A DNA stretch of 64,000 nucleotides from Euptelea pleiosperma (Eukaryota > Streptophyta > Magnoliopsida > Ranunculales > Eupteleaceae): assembly GCA_035048495.1 (NCBI GenBank), contig CM068551.1, positions 21,392,248 to 21,456,247 of the forward strand, written 5' to 3'. Below the pieces are notes generated by a model. The model saw only the letters and a list, made by a program, of their open reading frames with translations, was not told the origin of the DNA and did no database searches. Positions 33,301 to 42,459 of this stretch are shown one piece after another; within the stretch, counting starts at the first letter, position 1; every line of letters begins with the position of its first letter. The translations under genes and the position numbers were made by a program.

Positions 33301-34306
33301 TTGAACTTATTCGTGTGCTTCTCCCACATCTTAGCTCTAAGTGCTATTTTGTTTTACATCAACGATTCTCCAGGGATGCCCATCTCGATCGAAACGGTTA
33401 TATATGCTTGGAGGACAATCAATTGCTCGAGCTTGTCTAACGACCCTCCATTCATGTCCATGTCGTTTCTTTGACGACCATGCTGTCTCCACTCTTTGAA
33501 TGTGGGGAGAAAAGATTTGCACAATGAGAAATTCTCTAGATTGAACTTTGCCTTGGAATACCTTGGCTTGATTAAAAGATACATGGGAGAAGCATCAGGT
33601 GTTAGTGTAGTTGTTTCCTTTCCTAATACCAGAAACCTGTGGATTAAAAGAATAACACTAGGGAATAGTACTAAGTACTAACATGTCAACTGATCAAATA
33701 TGTCCTAACAGATTGGGCGGGTAAGGAAAAGCAATTTGACAAGCAGGCTTCCTAGAAAATAAAAAAAGAACCTTGTTACAATGCTTTTGATTATGGTGGA
33801 TTTTGCCACATTTACTTTTTCAAAGCTCGATTGTAAACTTCATGCTACTTTTTCTGTGCGCGCTCAGAGTTCAGAATGATACCCATAAAAAACATTTGAA
33901 CATTTGAACTTTTTATGATCTTTTTTTTTTCAAAGAACTCTGTATGCTCTTGATAATGTTTGGCATGATTTTCTCTCAGCCCTACCACAAACTTGACACA
34001 TGTTTTTGTGATCCAAGTTTTGATAGGACGTCTGTTGCCTAATCTCTCTGTCTTCTATACCGAAACTTACAATTTTGAATTATATTAATTTACTGTAAAT
34101 ATATATTAACAAACCACCAGTTCAACCTGAAGAGCATGGATTGTTTGACCACTTCATCTTGATTGTTGCAGGCAGCCAAGGAGTTCGAGTCAGAGTTGAA
34201 AAAAGAACCTGAACCAGCAATCGAACCCCCCATGGAGAAACCCACAGCAGTCAGTGAAGAGGGGAAACAAGATATCAAGATCTCAAGCACAAAGGAGAGT
34301 TTATGA
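21365..34306 (+). CDS. TATA: Sec-independent protein translocase TATA/Tha4, chloroplastic (two exons)
   Basis: Exons 21365-21670 and 34172-34306 join at CAACAG|GTTCGT and TTGCAG|GCAGCC to give 146 residues, the usual plant TATA/Tha4 length. Residues 1 to about 60 are a Ser-rich plastid transit peptide. The mature protein starts near [13 protein letters not shown]69 in VPEL is the membrane glutamate essential in Tha4, followed by one transmembrane helix (about 68-82). Next come the [11 protein letters not shown] hinge (81-91), an amphipathic helix ([17 protein letters not shown]) and a charged, disordered tail ending STKESL. It polymerises with cpTatC and Hcf106 to carry folded proteins across the thylakoid membrane using proton-motive force. 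The single intron is 12,501 bp and filled with transposons, including a complete gypsy element in antisense. Confidence 0.96.
21967..22308 (-). repeat. 3' LTR (342 bp)
   Basis: In element orientation it begins TGTTACGTAC and ends GTATCA. It keeps two segments missing from the other LTR, one near 22080 and a 20-bp duplicated segment near 22230. Confidence 0.93.
22309..22326 (-). other. Polypurine tract region
   Basis: On the minus strand TTTTGAGGGATCGGCAT stands directly before the 3' LTR. The GAGGGA core is short but in the expected place for plus-strand priming. Confidence 0.6.
22327..22500 (-). pseudogene. Chromodomain-like C-terminus of gypsy polyprotein
   Basis: A minus-strand frame different from the integrase tail reads [20 protein letters not shown], then [14 protein letters not shown] and [11 protein letters not shown]. 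This is the chromodomain-like tail of plant chromoviruses, which may guide integration. A frame change separates it from the integrase. Confidence 0.7.
22489..23461 (-). pseudogene. Gypsy integrase region, two overlapping frames
   Basis: Minus-strand reading from the core ([73 protein letters not shown]) into the C-terminal part in another frame ([41 protein letters not shown]). The catalytic Asp in SDQD and the Glu in GQTEVVN can be seen. The N-terminal zinc-binding part is disrupted. One frame change lies near 22785. Confidence 0.9.
23643..24353 (-). pseudogene. Gypsy RNase H region
   Basis: Starts with the connection segment [20 protein letters not shown] and runs through [50 protein letters not shown] and AADALSKRD. 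These are the RT thumb and RNase H landmarks, with the DAS aspartate and the EKE glutamate kept. It is separated from RT by frame breaks. Confidence 0.92.
24354..25267 (-). pseudogene. Gypsy reverse transcriptase region
   Basis: Includes [53 protein letters not shown] and [19 protein letters not shown] stop (about 24629) follows the ITNAPSTF motif. Past it the same frame gives the active-site variant FFDDILVYS in place of YVDD. A further frame break lies near 24500. Confidence 0.92.
25304..25804 (-). pseudogene. Gypsy protease and zinc-knuckle region
   Basis: One frame has a knuckle-like [15 protein letters not shown] in which the usual His is Tyr. Another has the aspartic protease active site [12 protein letters not shown], and a third carries the end of the protease ([16 protein letters not shown]). 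Frame changes separate them. Confidence 0.85.
25822..26662 (-). pseudogene. Gypsy gag, frameshifted
   Basis: The first frame (to 26138) reads [19 protein letters not shown] through [20 protein letters not shown] and [13 protein letters not shown], a capsid hallmark. At an A run near 26170 the coding moves to a second frame with [16 protein letters not shown] and [19 protein letters not shown]. The capsid core is therefore split. Confidence 0.9.
26650..26662 (-). other. Primer binding site (initiator tRNA-Met)
   Basis: On the minus strand TGGTATCAGAACC follows the 5' LTR after one or two bases. It matches the 3' end complement of plant initiator Met tRNA closely (usual TGGTATCAGAGC). Confidence 0.88.
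26663..26970 (-). repeat. 5' LTR (308 bp)
   Basis: Nearly identical to the 3' LTR. It lacks an 11-bp and a 20-bp segment found there. It is the left-hand LTR in the element's own orientation. Confidence 0.93.
27170..27426. mobile_element. CAAGGTTTTAAA-type MITE
   Basis: Ends CAAGGTTTTAAATGTCGG and ATTTTAAACCTTG are inverted copies. Flanks GTGTTGAG (27162-27169) and GTATTGAG (27427-27434) match 7 of 8, suggesting the hAT superfamily. The core is AAATTTCG-rich. Related copies lie at 41.7 kb and 51.0 kb. Confidence 0.7.
27427..27934 (+). other. TATA intron segment, nothing recognised
   Basis: AT-rich intronic sequence without coding similarity or element ends that I can see. Confidence 0.4.
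27935..28062. mobile_element. 128-bp hAT-type MITE
   Basis: CTATGTTTACCTAGATATGG on the left and TATCCGGGCATCATAG on the right, flanked by GCCCTAAG and CCCCTAAG (7 of 8). It has an internal ACACTTAAAATGGAAGTATC. Same family as 30021 and 33083. Confidence 0.75.
29080..30005 (+). pseudogene. LINE remnant (RT zinc-finger and RNase H tail)
   Basis: The plus strand gives, with stops and shifts, [20 protein letters not shown] (the zinc-binding end of plant LINE reverse transcriptase), then [18 protein letters not shown], and finally [19 protein letters not shown], the RNase H-like end. It lies in the sense direction in the TATA intron. Neither end of the element nor a TSD is defined. Confidence 0.75.
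30021..30142. mobile_element. 122-bp hAT-type MITE with perfect TSD
   Basis: Ends CTATGTTACCCGGATACGG and TATCTGGATATCATAG. The 8-bp TCTGTAAT occurs directly on both sides (30013-30020 and 30143-30150). Confidence 0.85.
30143..30950 (+). other. TATA intron segment, nothing recognised
   Basis: AT-rich. A short minus-strand open frame at 30606-30800 has no recognised family. Confidence 0.4.
30955..31458. repeat. Compound minisatellite
   Basis: A CT tract (about 30955-30974) leads into two 92-bp units beginning CTCCTTTA(C/G)GTTCTTTAC. These run into four units of 78-80 bp starting TATTCTCTTACCAGTTTCT at 31141, 31221, 31299 and 31379. The units differ by small changes and a CTT expansion in the first. 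Confidence 0.88.
31594..31669. repeat. Two-copy 37-bp tandem repeat
   Basis: GCATTTCATATAAAGTTTAG and TTGTGTCTTGCATTGGA occur twice in tandem. Confidence 0.9.
32204..32642. mobile_element. 439-bp hAT-type MITE (CTATGTAAC family)
   Basis: Ends CTATGTAACAAGGACACG and CACGTGTCTGTCATTTTTACATAG. Flanks ATTTAGTT (32196-32203) and GTTTAGTT (32643-32650) match 7 of 8. The inside is AT-rich with shared landmarks (AATATAAAATTGATTTCTAA, TTAAACATRGCTAT) found also in the copy at 46.5 kb. Confidence 0.82.
33083..33183. mobile_element. 101-bp hAT-type MITE, inverted copy
   Basis: Ends TTATGTTATATGGATACTTC and TTTGGGTAACATAG. It is the same family as 27935 and 30021 but in the other direction. Flanks CTGGTGAA and CTGATGAC match 6 of 8. 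Confidence 0.65.
33184..34171 (+). other. Distal TATA intron segment
   Basis: No recognised element. Minus-strand open frames at 33337-33584 have no family that I know. The intron ends with a good acceptor (TTGTTGCAG) at 34171. Confidence 0.5.
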
Positions 34307-34647
34307 GATTGTTGAAGTGCAATTATTTGATGCTTTCCCTCTGTCAACCGATTGTCACGTCACATTTTTAGTGTTATATCTACAGGATTAGATCGATGTG
34401 TTTCCTCTGTTCTCATCCAGATCTGCAATGTATAACTGAATCAGAATTTTATCATTTCCATGATTATTCAATCGTAGTTTAGAAGCTTGTGTTTGATATT
34501 GTGATCCTTTTCGATTGGGGTCTCAGGTTTGCCTTCACTGAGTTTATCTCACTTCCAGTCTGACTAGACTTGCCTAAACCTAGACCGAGGGGTCATGTTC
34601 CCTTTGGTTGACTCAGGGGATCATCATTATTTGATTGGGTGGATCAT

Positions 34648-35338
34648 TACTACTTTAAAGCCAAAACCAGGGTTGGGGCTCGCCCCCTCACACGGGCTTC
34701 ACAGGACGCTCTCTTACGCAGAGCAGAACTTTGATCATGGAGGTCCATCATCAACTTGATGAAGACTGTGCGGGCCACATGGCACACTCTTATAGACTAC
34801 TTACTATATGGATGTTTGGCTCATCCCTAGGTAGATCTACATACCAAAAATCAGCCTGGTTAGTGATTTGTAACTTTAGGATCTGAGTATCTATTACTAC
34901 TTTAAAGCCAAAACTGGGGTTGGGGCACGCTCCTTCCGACAGGATTTACTGAACGCTCACGCAAAGCATAACGTTGATGATGGAAGACTATATGGGCCAC
35001 TTGGCACTCTTAGAGACTACTGACCATATGAATGTTTTGGCACATCCCTAGGTAGACCTACATACCAAAAATCAGCTTGATTAGTGATTTCCAACCTCAA
35101 GATCTGAATACCCCAAATAATGCTCAAAATACAGGATTAAAAATAAACCACGAAAAAGACTAATCCTATAAATAGAAATTATTAAGTAGGTTGAAATTTG
35201 GTATGTAAGTCTATCTAGGGATGGGCCAAAACATTCGTACAGTCAGTGGTCTTTAAGAGTGTGCCACTTGGCTCACACTGTGGTCCGTCATCAACGTTGA
35301 TGAGGCCCCTATGTCACTCATGCGCAACGTGCTACCCA
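34648..35338. mobile_element. Helitron-like unit carrying foldback arms, with a partial tandem copy
   Basis: ATTACTACTTTAAAGCCAAA occurs at 34647 and again at 34885, each followed by CAGGGTTGGGGC or TGGGGTTGGGGC, an ACGTTGATGA-like motif and a foldback left arm. The first copy breaks at GATCTGAGTA, where the second begins with TCTATT. The second continues through both arms, then the palindrome TCATCAACGTTGATGA and CCCACTAGT. A TC start after A and a CTAG end before T are Helitron habits. The 3' hairpin is not convincing. Confidence 0.45.
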
Positions 35339-35579
35339 CTAGTACTATTATAAAGCCAAATCGGGGTTGCTCAAGTCATTATATTGTTCTTTTATACCTC
35401 ATTAAATGTCTCTTTATGCCAAGAAGTAAAAAAGTTCATTAAACTCCTCTTTCCCATGCATACTCATTCTTAAGTCATTATTACATTTTCAATTCTTCGT
35501 TAGCATTTAATTACTTTTCAATGCCATCATTTTTATTTTCAATACAACCCCTTGTTCACCACTCGTCAATGTTATCACC

Positions 35580-35937
35580 TAGGAGGTTCGTCATCAACAT
35601 TGATGACAGGTAGCAATGTAAGCCATGTGACACATTCTTAGAGACTATTGGCTGTATGGATGTTTGACCCATCCCTAGGTAGGCCTACATACCAAAAATC
35701 ATCCTGATTAGTATTTCTAACCTTTGGATTTGAGTACCCCAAGTAATGCTCAAAATCCACTATTAAAAATAAACCATGGAAAAGACTCTAATCCAATGGA
35801 TAGAAGTTACTAATTTTGTTGAATTTTGGTATGTAAGTCCAACTAGTGATGGGCCAAACATCCATATGGTCAGTGATATCTAAGAGTGTGCCACATGGCT
35901 CATACCATGGTGATGAAGCCCCTATAATACATGCCAC
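35580..35937. mobile_element. Foldback unit, same subfamily
   Basis: TCATCAACATTGATGA and both arms (GTATGGATGTTTGACC; GGGCCAAACATCCATATGGTC) are present, ending GAAGCCCCTATAATACATGCC and CCCCTAGT. The same downstream words occur at the end of the 34.65 kb unit. Confidence 0.5.
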
Positions 35938-36304
35938 CCCCTAGTGTTTATAATACTACTTGTGATGGTAGGTTTATCCACCGTTCAAAATGAAGGTGTC
36001 AGTCGATCTGATAGTATCCTTTTGTTGACAATTTCATATAGAGATTTTCTATATGAACTCATTGTTTTTTGATTTACACCATAGTCACGTCCCCACTGGA
36101 AAAAATTCACACGTGATACTCAAGATACACGTGGGAGTTGAGACAGACAAGCGTGTGGCACGTGACATCCATTCCCAAAAGGCGATAAGAGGAAAACGGC
36201 TCTCTGCCGTTCATTCAAAAAATAAAAAAATAAAAAGAAGAAATGAAAGATGGCGGGTAGAGAGGCAAAAAGCCTAAAACCTCCGAACCTCAGGAAAACA
36301 AAGA

Positions 36305-38226
36305 ATGGTGGTTTCTTCAACCCCTTCTGTTCTCTCTACCAATCCAGTTCCCAAAATAATCTCCAAACCCCAGGAAATTAGGGTTAGGTTTTCGTCCAAG
36401 AGAGCCCAATGGCCACTCCACCGATTAAGTAGAAACCCTGGCTCAACTAGACTGAATGCTGCTGGATTGTCTGAGATCGAGCCCGATCTCAACGAAGACA
36501 AACGTGATCGTTGGGCGACTAATGGCATCGATCCTGTAAGTGATTGGTTCTGTTTTGCAAAAAAAAATCGGGAAATTTTGAACTTTTTTCATTGTGTTTG
36601 TGTTTTGCATTTCAGGAAGATTTTGTTTATGGGGAGTACGATGGGCACCACACGTATCACGAAGGCCATGAGAAAGGTATTTTTTTTTGTGTGTTTGATT
36701 TCTATGGGGTTGGATTTTTTTGTTGCTTGATTATGTTTTCTTTAATTGCTTTTGTTGAATTTATGTAAAGTGAGGGAGCAAGCAGAGTTTTTCTGTGATT
36801 TTTTGTTTCTTAATTGTTCTTAAGAATGTAATTCTGTTGTAGTGAAAGATTTCTCAGCATTGCAGATTCTTCGATAACCTGTTTGAATGTCTGTTTGGGT
36901 TTTTCTTGACTCGGTCATAAACAATTTTGGGATTTACTGTTTGAAAAGCTTGACACTTGAGAATCCCATTAAGTCCTGTTTGAAGTTCTTGTACTTTCGT
37001 ACACCGATAGGATTGATTTTCTTTTGTGTTACTGTACAATACTTCCTAACGAGAATCGCCCTATTGTAATTACTCGATTGGCTTAGGTTCTATATAGCTT
37101 TGGTTCTCAACTCGATCTTTTGGGGTAAATTGGTTGTTTAACATGGTATCAGAGCGGGAGGTCCAGGTAGGTCGTGGGTTTGAATCTTTTGCAAAGTGCT
37201 GAGGGAGGGTATTGTTGGAGTGGATTGTTTGGCTGTGTAGCCAGCACTCTGTGTCTATTTGACCCGTGGACCCTTTGATATACATTGTTACGCCTCCCTC
37301 TAACAGCTTAAGCTTTTAGAGTAAAGTGGTTGTCAACACTATATGTAGACAAGGCGGCATCTATTAGATTTCACCATTTCTTCTCGTTCTTGTTCATACA
37401 ACACATCTGAGCTAATATTTCATGTAAACCGTAGTTTCATCTGCAATATCTTTTATAATATTGAGTTTTGCATTCTTCCAACACCATGATTATAGGTAGA
37501 TCTTTTTGCGGACACACTTCCTTCCGATTCATTCAGTAGTTTTCCTTGTTGAATGCATTCATTCTGAGACGTCTTTTTTTTCTCGCATAGTTTGTTTATT
37601 TTAGGACCTCTTTGATTCCAACACGAATTTTTACATTTTAGGGACATTTTGGGAAGCAGTCGCAGAAGAGTATGCGGCGGCAGAACCCCCTACAGGCTTC
37701 CAAGGTACTAATGATTATGAGTAACCTTGCTATTTCAAGAGTCAAGATGAAAGGCAGAGGTGATGTGTGGTTTGGTATTTTTTGGACAGGGCTTATTTCG
37801 TGGCTCTTCCTTCCAGCAGTAGTTGCTGGTTTGGCTTACCATGTTCCGGTAATATCAAGTCTAGTTTTATGAAAGATCTATGTTACTAAACCCTCTATAC
37901 TTTCCATTGGACTCGAAAACAACCAAAATGCCATTACTTCTTCATGACAAAGAACCATTTCTCTCATCAAGATGATTTTTGGACTCTTTTTTCAGGGGGA
38001 GTACTTGTACATTGGAGCAGCTGTGTTCGTGGTGGTATTTTGCATTATCGAGATGGATAAACCTGATAAACCTCATAACTTTGAACCCCAAATCTACAAT
38101 ATGGAGAGGGGAGCTCGTGACAAGTTGATAGCTGACTACAACACCATGGACATATGGGACTTCAATGAGAAGTATGGAGAGCTTTGGGATTTCACTGTGA
38201 AGATGGAGGATATAACGAAAAGATAA
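36305..38226 (+). CDS. PNSB5: Photosynthetic NDH subunit of subcomplex B 5 (PnsB5/NDH18-like), five exons
   Basis: Exons 36305-36535, 36616-36676, 37642-37704, 37790-37848 and 37996-38226 join in frame to 214 residues with GT-AG introns. Residues 1 to about 50 are a Ser/Arg-rich plastid transit peptide. The conserved body has AGLSEIEPDLNED, TNGIDPEDFVYGEYDGHHTY, GTFWEAVAEEY and PPTGFQGLISWLFLP. Two membrane spans (about 120-136 and 141-158, ending VVFCIIEMDKPDKPH) are followed by NFEPQIYNMERGARDKL and a C-terminal WDFNEKYGELWDF. This matches the plant-specific subunit of the chloroplast NADH dehydrogenase-like complex as I remember it (Arabidopsis protein of about 212 residues). It acts in cyclic electron flow around photosystem I at the thylakoid. 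The name rests on remembered similarity, not on a search. Confidence 0.87.
37085..37345 (+). mobile_element. TRIM-like LTR remnant in PNSB5 intron 2
   Basis: GGTAAATTGGTTGTTTAACA is followed at once by TGGTATCAGAGCGGG, the LTR end plus initiator-Met primer site of plant retroelements. About 170 bp on, CTAACAGCTTAAGCTTTTAG and GTAAAGTGGTTGTCAACA resemble the start of the second LTR. No coding sequence lies between. This fits a terminal-repeat retrotransposon in miniature, but the outer ends are not fixed. Confidence 0.5.
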
Positions 38227-38872
38227 TCAGTCTGCACCATCTGGCAGCATACATGTAATTGCATAATCAACATGAGCAATGACAGGTATTCACAACTCTG
38301 TGTTTCATCTGTTTCTTCCAAATGGTCGGCTTACGTCCTGGTAGAATCCCTCGTTGAGATGGCACCGTGAATTGGAAAAGAAGCAAATGCAGTGGGGTTA
38401 GCTTAATATACATATAGGGGAATGCTATTTGTTAATATTAAGTTCTTTTTATTTATTTTTTTGGCCTTCAAAATCTGTTTTGATAGCTATGTTTAACTAC
38501 CATAAACTGAAAGCACTTTGTGAATTAGAAAAGAAGTGTAGAGAAGGATGACATTACATGGAAAAGAGAATATGGTGGACCCATCTCTGTGGGGAAAGTG
38601 GATAGTTCGATCAATCCCGTGCCATGGCTGATGTCCCCGGCTGTGCTGTGTTCTTGGGTAGATGTTCCCCTATTGCCTTGCGGGGCTCCATCTACGAATG
38701 ATTGGCCCTGCGATTAAAGCCGTCGCCTACCCAAAAAAAATAGGATGGACCCGCCATGGCTCTACGTATTCAACAATCCAAAGATCAATGGACAATAGCC
38801 TACTAAACCTTTTTTTTTTGTTTGGCATACCATTTATGGATTATCGAAAAACAGCTCATGCCTACTTTCAAG
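38227..38872. other. 3' flank of PNSB5; possible SINE debris near 38.6 kb
   Basis: AT-rich 3' flank. At 38632-38742 the sequence GGGTAGATGTTCCCC...CGTCGCCTACCC followed by an A run looks like a retroposed tail, but I cannot assign it to a family. Confidence 0.3.
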
Positions 38873-39239
38873 TAGGGAGTGAAGTGGGGCAAGTCAGACC
38901 TGAAATCTGATCCAGATCAAACCCGTCTTAAGCGGGATAATTGATTTGTGATCCTAATAAAAACGAGTCTGATATGAATCCATGTGAGTTCATCTGATTT
39001 TGATTTGGGAAGTGTTCGGATCTGATCAGATCTTGGGTTTAGCTTAGATCCTTGCGAAAATGTATTATTTTGTAGTGGATGTGACCCTATCCATACCATA
39101 ATCCATATTCCACATTAAGGACATCTGGATCTTCATTATGGATCATGTTTCGGATCTGGATCAAGCGACGTGGATCTGTGTAAGATTCAAATTTGAATCT
39201 GGTGCAGGATCCACCTAGATGGACCCATTTCATGCCCTA
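38873..39239. mobile_element. 367-bp hAT-type MITE
   Basis: Ends TAGGGAGTGAAGTGGGGC and CCCATTTCATGCCCTA are inverted copies. Flanks CTTTCAAG (38865-38872) and CTTTGAAG (39240-39247) match 7 of 8. The body is full of GGATCTG/CAGATCC words. Confidence 0.75.
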
Positions 39240-39666
39240 CTTTGAAGTTGCCCCGATGTTCCATCTAGACCACAAACAAACCACAACGTAATCATAAGAA
39301 AGAAAATAAAATGAAGATGCAACTACAAGACAGAGAGATTTATGTGGTTCTCTCTAAATCAACCGTGACCTCAATTTTCATTTCTTCTAGCTAAGTTGGT
39401 CAGTGGTTAGTGTTATGTGGGTGAAGGTTAGTCGTGTTAATGGGCTGTGCTGGATCTATGGGCTTTCAAGACTGGACACTACAGGACCAAACTTGGGCCC
39501 TATTAATAGGCCCATAGTCTAGGCCCAGGATTGCTTTTGAAGACCATTAAATAATTGGACTGAGCATGGGCTTTGGCAAACTTGGACTCGGTTCAAATCT
39601 AATGGTCCATCACGTCATCTCATTCTTTGAACAGGCTTGGGTTCAACATGAACCAGGACTGGTTTT

Positions 39667-39706
39667 GGCCCAGATACTCATGTCCATGGTCATGAGTATC
39701 TGGGCC
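39667..39706. repeat. Perfect 16-bp hairpin
   Basis: GGCCCAGATACTCATG, an eight-base loop TCCATGGT, then the exact inverse CATGAGTATCTGGGCC. No mismatch. It lies in noncoding sequence between elements. Confidence 0.9.
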
Positions 39707-39950
39707 ACACAGAAGTAAGCTGACAGGCTTCTAATTGATGATGAAAGCAAATGAGTTCGATGTATGATGAGCATGAGAAGTAAACACAAATCTAATCGGT
39801 AATGAAGGATAAGGTTGAAGAACAACTATAACTTAAGAAAGCGACGCTAATTTCAGGATTGATGACATAACAAAATGAGAAAATGGGTAACGGAAAAGAC
39901 TGAGGGGGAATTATTACAAAATTCCACATGCTTACTTTTATTTGTTGACT

Positions 39951-40240
39951 AGTAGGTGGCCAATGCCCACGGCACTCCCCGACAAAGCGTTTGCCAAAAT
40001 CTGGTGTGAGTGGCTTAGATCCACCATCCATTTGGGGAGATAAGATCTCGGCCATCCCTTGTGAAGCCGATAAAAGGGGGGTTAAGTGACTTCTCTGTTT
40101 TGTTATATAGATGTATAGCGGGTGGTGCATGCCCTCGGCACTCCTAAAATTGGGTGTGAGTGGTTGAGATCCATAGTCCATTTGGGGGGTAAGATCTTGG
40201 CTATCATTTGTGAAGCCGATAAGAGGGGTATAAGTGGGGA
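39951..40240. repeat. Two-copy tandem repeat, about 163-bp period
   Basis: GGTGTGAGTGGCTTAGATCC, CCATTTGGGG and TTGTGAAGCCGATAA(A/G)AGGGG each recur 160 bp or so apart, with the GTGGCCAATGCCCACGGCAC/GTGGTGCATGCCCTCGGCAC segment before them. A fragment, GATATATGAAGCCGGATAAGAG, follows at 40311. Confidence 0.8.
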
Positions 40241-41330
40241 GACAATTTCCCTGTTAAATTAATCCAACCGTCTAAATTTTATTTTATGTAAGGGTTGATA
40301 TGGGCCCTTGGATATATGAAGCCGGATAAGAGGGTAGAATATATTTTATGCTTCTCCTTTTATAGAGTAACGCAATTAACTCTACCTATGGTTTACTTAT
40401 TAATATTCATGGGCTTGAGACCTCGCCCATGGTTCATGAGCGGCAGCTGACTTCTCAGGATCAATTAGATTCGCCATCACAGGTATGTAGACTTTCGATG
40501 CCTGACGATAGTTTAGCTGGGCTATTCCATGGAGAGGATCCATTTTATCAAGAAATGGGTCAGAGAGTTCAGTCATCAGTTGTGGCTTGGGCTTGTAGTG
40601 ATATCTAAACTTATTCTGGTTCCCCCTCCATGGCAAGTTTAAGGTTATTAGTAACTTTCCTATTACTAAACTTAAGTCTATACATGTGCAGCCAGGTTTG
40701 GGTCCTGAGGTTCTTTTTGAACCATTACATGAAAATGGTGTTGATGTGGTCGTTCCAAGGGAACATGTTGAAGTTATGAAAGATAGTTGTCATTCCAGCT
40801 ATAGTAGTTTCTTCAAATATATACTACTATTGATGGCATGTGGAACTCAAATGCCACAGTCGGGGCACCTATGCCTAAGAGACTACTGCACCTACTTTGA
40901 GTTCACCTATGCGCGTAGCATCATACTTTGTATAATTCCATTTGAAATCGATTGCTGAGGCAATTCCTGCAAATGGTACGGTAAATAATCCCCGACATTG
41001 AGCCATAGTAGTGCCGTGGCCCCTTGAAGAGGACTAACACATCTCCATCATGTCCGCGATGATACAAAAGAAGAAACCGGTTGAGTTCCTTAATGAGAAG
41101 GGTTCTGGCTGGCCTCGGTACAATGATCAATTGTTGCATGATTTTGTGGCGCCAATCAGAGCTTCAAATGTCGGGGTAGCAACTAGCCTGCTCTATAACA
41201 AAGATAGGTTTGTTGAAAAATTGACTTTCACAAGCTAGTAAAAATAGAGAGAACAGAAAAGATCAATTACACAGATACATCATATTTACGTGGTTTGACA
41301 AAATTGTTGGAATTGGTTTGTTGTAGCTAT
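40241..41330. other. Intergenic, no recognised gene
   Basis: Open frames on both strands (up to 90 codons) show no family that I recognise. The region around 40680-40820 reads moderately protein-like on the plus strand (LGPEVLFEPLHENGVDVV) but cannot be placed. It may be a worn retroelement. Confidence 0.35.
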
Positions 41331-41457
41331 TAACTAGAAACCTCATCTCTCCCGGTACATTCCGGCACGTGTGGAAGGGGTGATTATTGTGCCCGGGGAA
41401 CTAGTCCGGTGCTCTAAGAGGCCTGGATGCCCATGGTTTCAAAAAAAAAAAAAAAAA
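41330..41457 (+). mobile_element. SINE remnant with poly(A)
   Basis: CATCTCTCCCGGTACATTCC, GGCACGTGTGG, then GGAACTAGTCCGGTGCTCTA and AGAGGCCTGGATGCCCATGG lead into an A run of 16. The 3' motif recurs at 46344 with its own A run and resembles plant Au-type SINE ends. Confidence 0.6.
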
Positions 41458-41599
41458 TTGAAACCTTATCATGTTTGCAACCTGAAAAAAGAAAATGAAC
41501 ATACAAACTAGTCTTTATATAACAGTAGCATTCAGATTTTGACCAAATATCCAAAGAAAGGAATTAAGATGAACAATTAGATGGTCAGTGAGAAGCAAT

Positions 41600-41708
41600 G
41601 CATGTTAAAGGCTCTGAAAAAAGGCGAAACGAAAGCCAAAAATGACATGGATTGAGGTGGCAAGAAGGATATAAAGACGCATATATTGGCAGATATAGCT
41701 CTAGAAAT
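41600..41708 (+). pseudogene. RTE-type LINE 3' remnant
   Basis: The plus strand gives RKPKMTWIEVARR, the end of RTE-clade reverse transcriptase ORFs, with no upstream part. Compare the longer remnant at 49.2 kb, which has the same words. Confidence 0.6.
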
Positions 41709-42006
41709 CATGGTTTTAAAAACAGCCACTATAACAGATTCGGACCTCCCTCATTACATTATATACCGTTTTAATGCTCAAAAAATAACAGCCATTAATT
41801 TTTCCGTTATAACGAAAATAACGATTGTTATTTTCTGAGAAAGTTTGTAAAAAAAAAGCCCATTATTTCTATTATATTCCGTTATTTTGAATTTTAGTTT
41901 CGTTTTTTCCGTTATTTCCCATTTTTTCCCTTGAACATTACAGAAGCAGAAAAAATGGTAACGCCCCAGTCCGTTGTACCGTTATAACAGCCCATTTTAA
42001 ACCTTG
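41709..42006. mobile_element. CAAGGTTTTAAA-type MITE
   Basis: Ends CATGGTTTTAAAA and TTTTAAACCTTG, with flanks CTAGAAAT and CTACAAAG (6 of 8). The core is rich in CCGTTAT/ATAACGG. It abuts the RTE remnant. Confidence 0.6.
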
Positions 42007-42459
42007 CTACAAAGAATGGCTAAATAGGATACATGTTGGCATCCCTAAATAGTTGGAATAAGGCATCCCTAATTAATGTTGACATGGATTGATGATGTCG
42101 GCAATCCACTAGCATTCCTTGATAGATGGAGCTTTGCTCGGTTTGACCCCTAAGCCAAAGGTTCTCAACACCATGAGATCGATGATGGAGTTATGCATAC
42201 AATGAGTGGACTGGTGGCCTGCATCAACGGCGTCGATGTCTAGGTGCTTTTGGAGCGTGGTAGAATGTTAGGATCCTAGGGTAAGACCTCAGCTTTCCGC
42301 TCCTTTATCACCTAGGTGCTTTTGAAGTATTGGCTTGGGTCTTAACACCCTTCGAAGGAAAAAAAAATGTACTATCATCATATAAGCTCAATTTAGAGGA
42401 TATGAATGGATCGAGTCGGAGATTAAATTAAGGATACGAATGGATCTAGTCGGCTGTTG

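Noticed and set aside
37143..37160. Possible tRNA gene at TGGTATCAGAGC
   Set aside because: No cloverleaf can be formed. The motif is a retroelement primer site.
39667..39706. microRNA precursor
   Set aside because: The perfect stem is only 16 bp with a small loop, too short for a plant pre-miRNA duplex, and no longer stem surrounds it.
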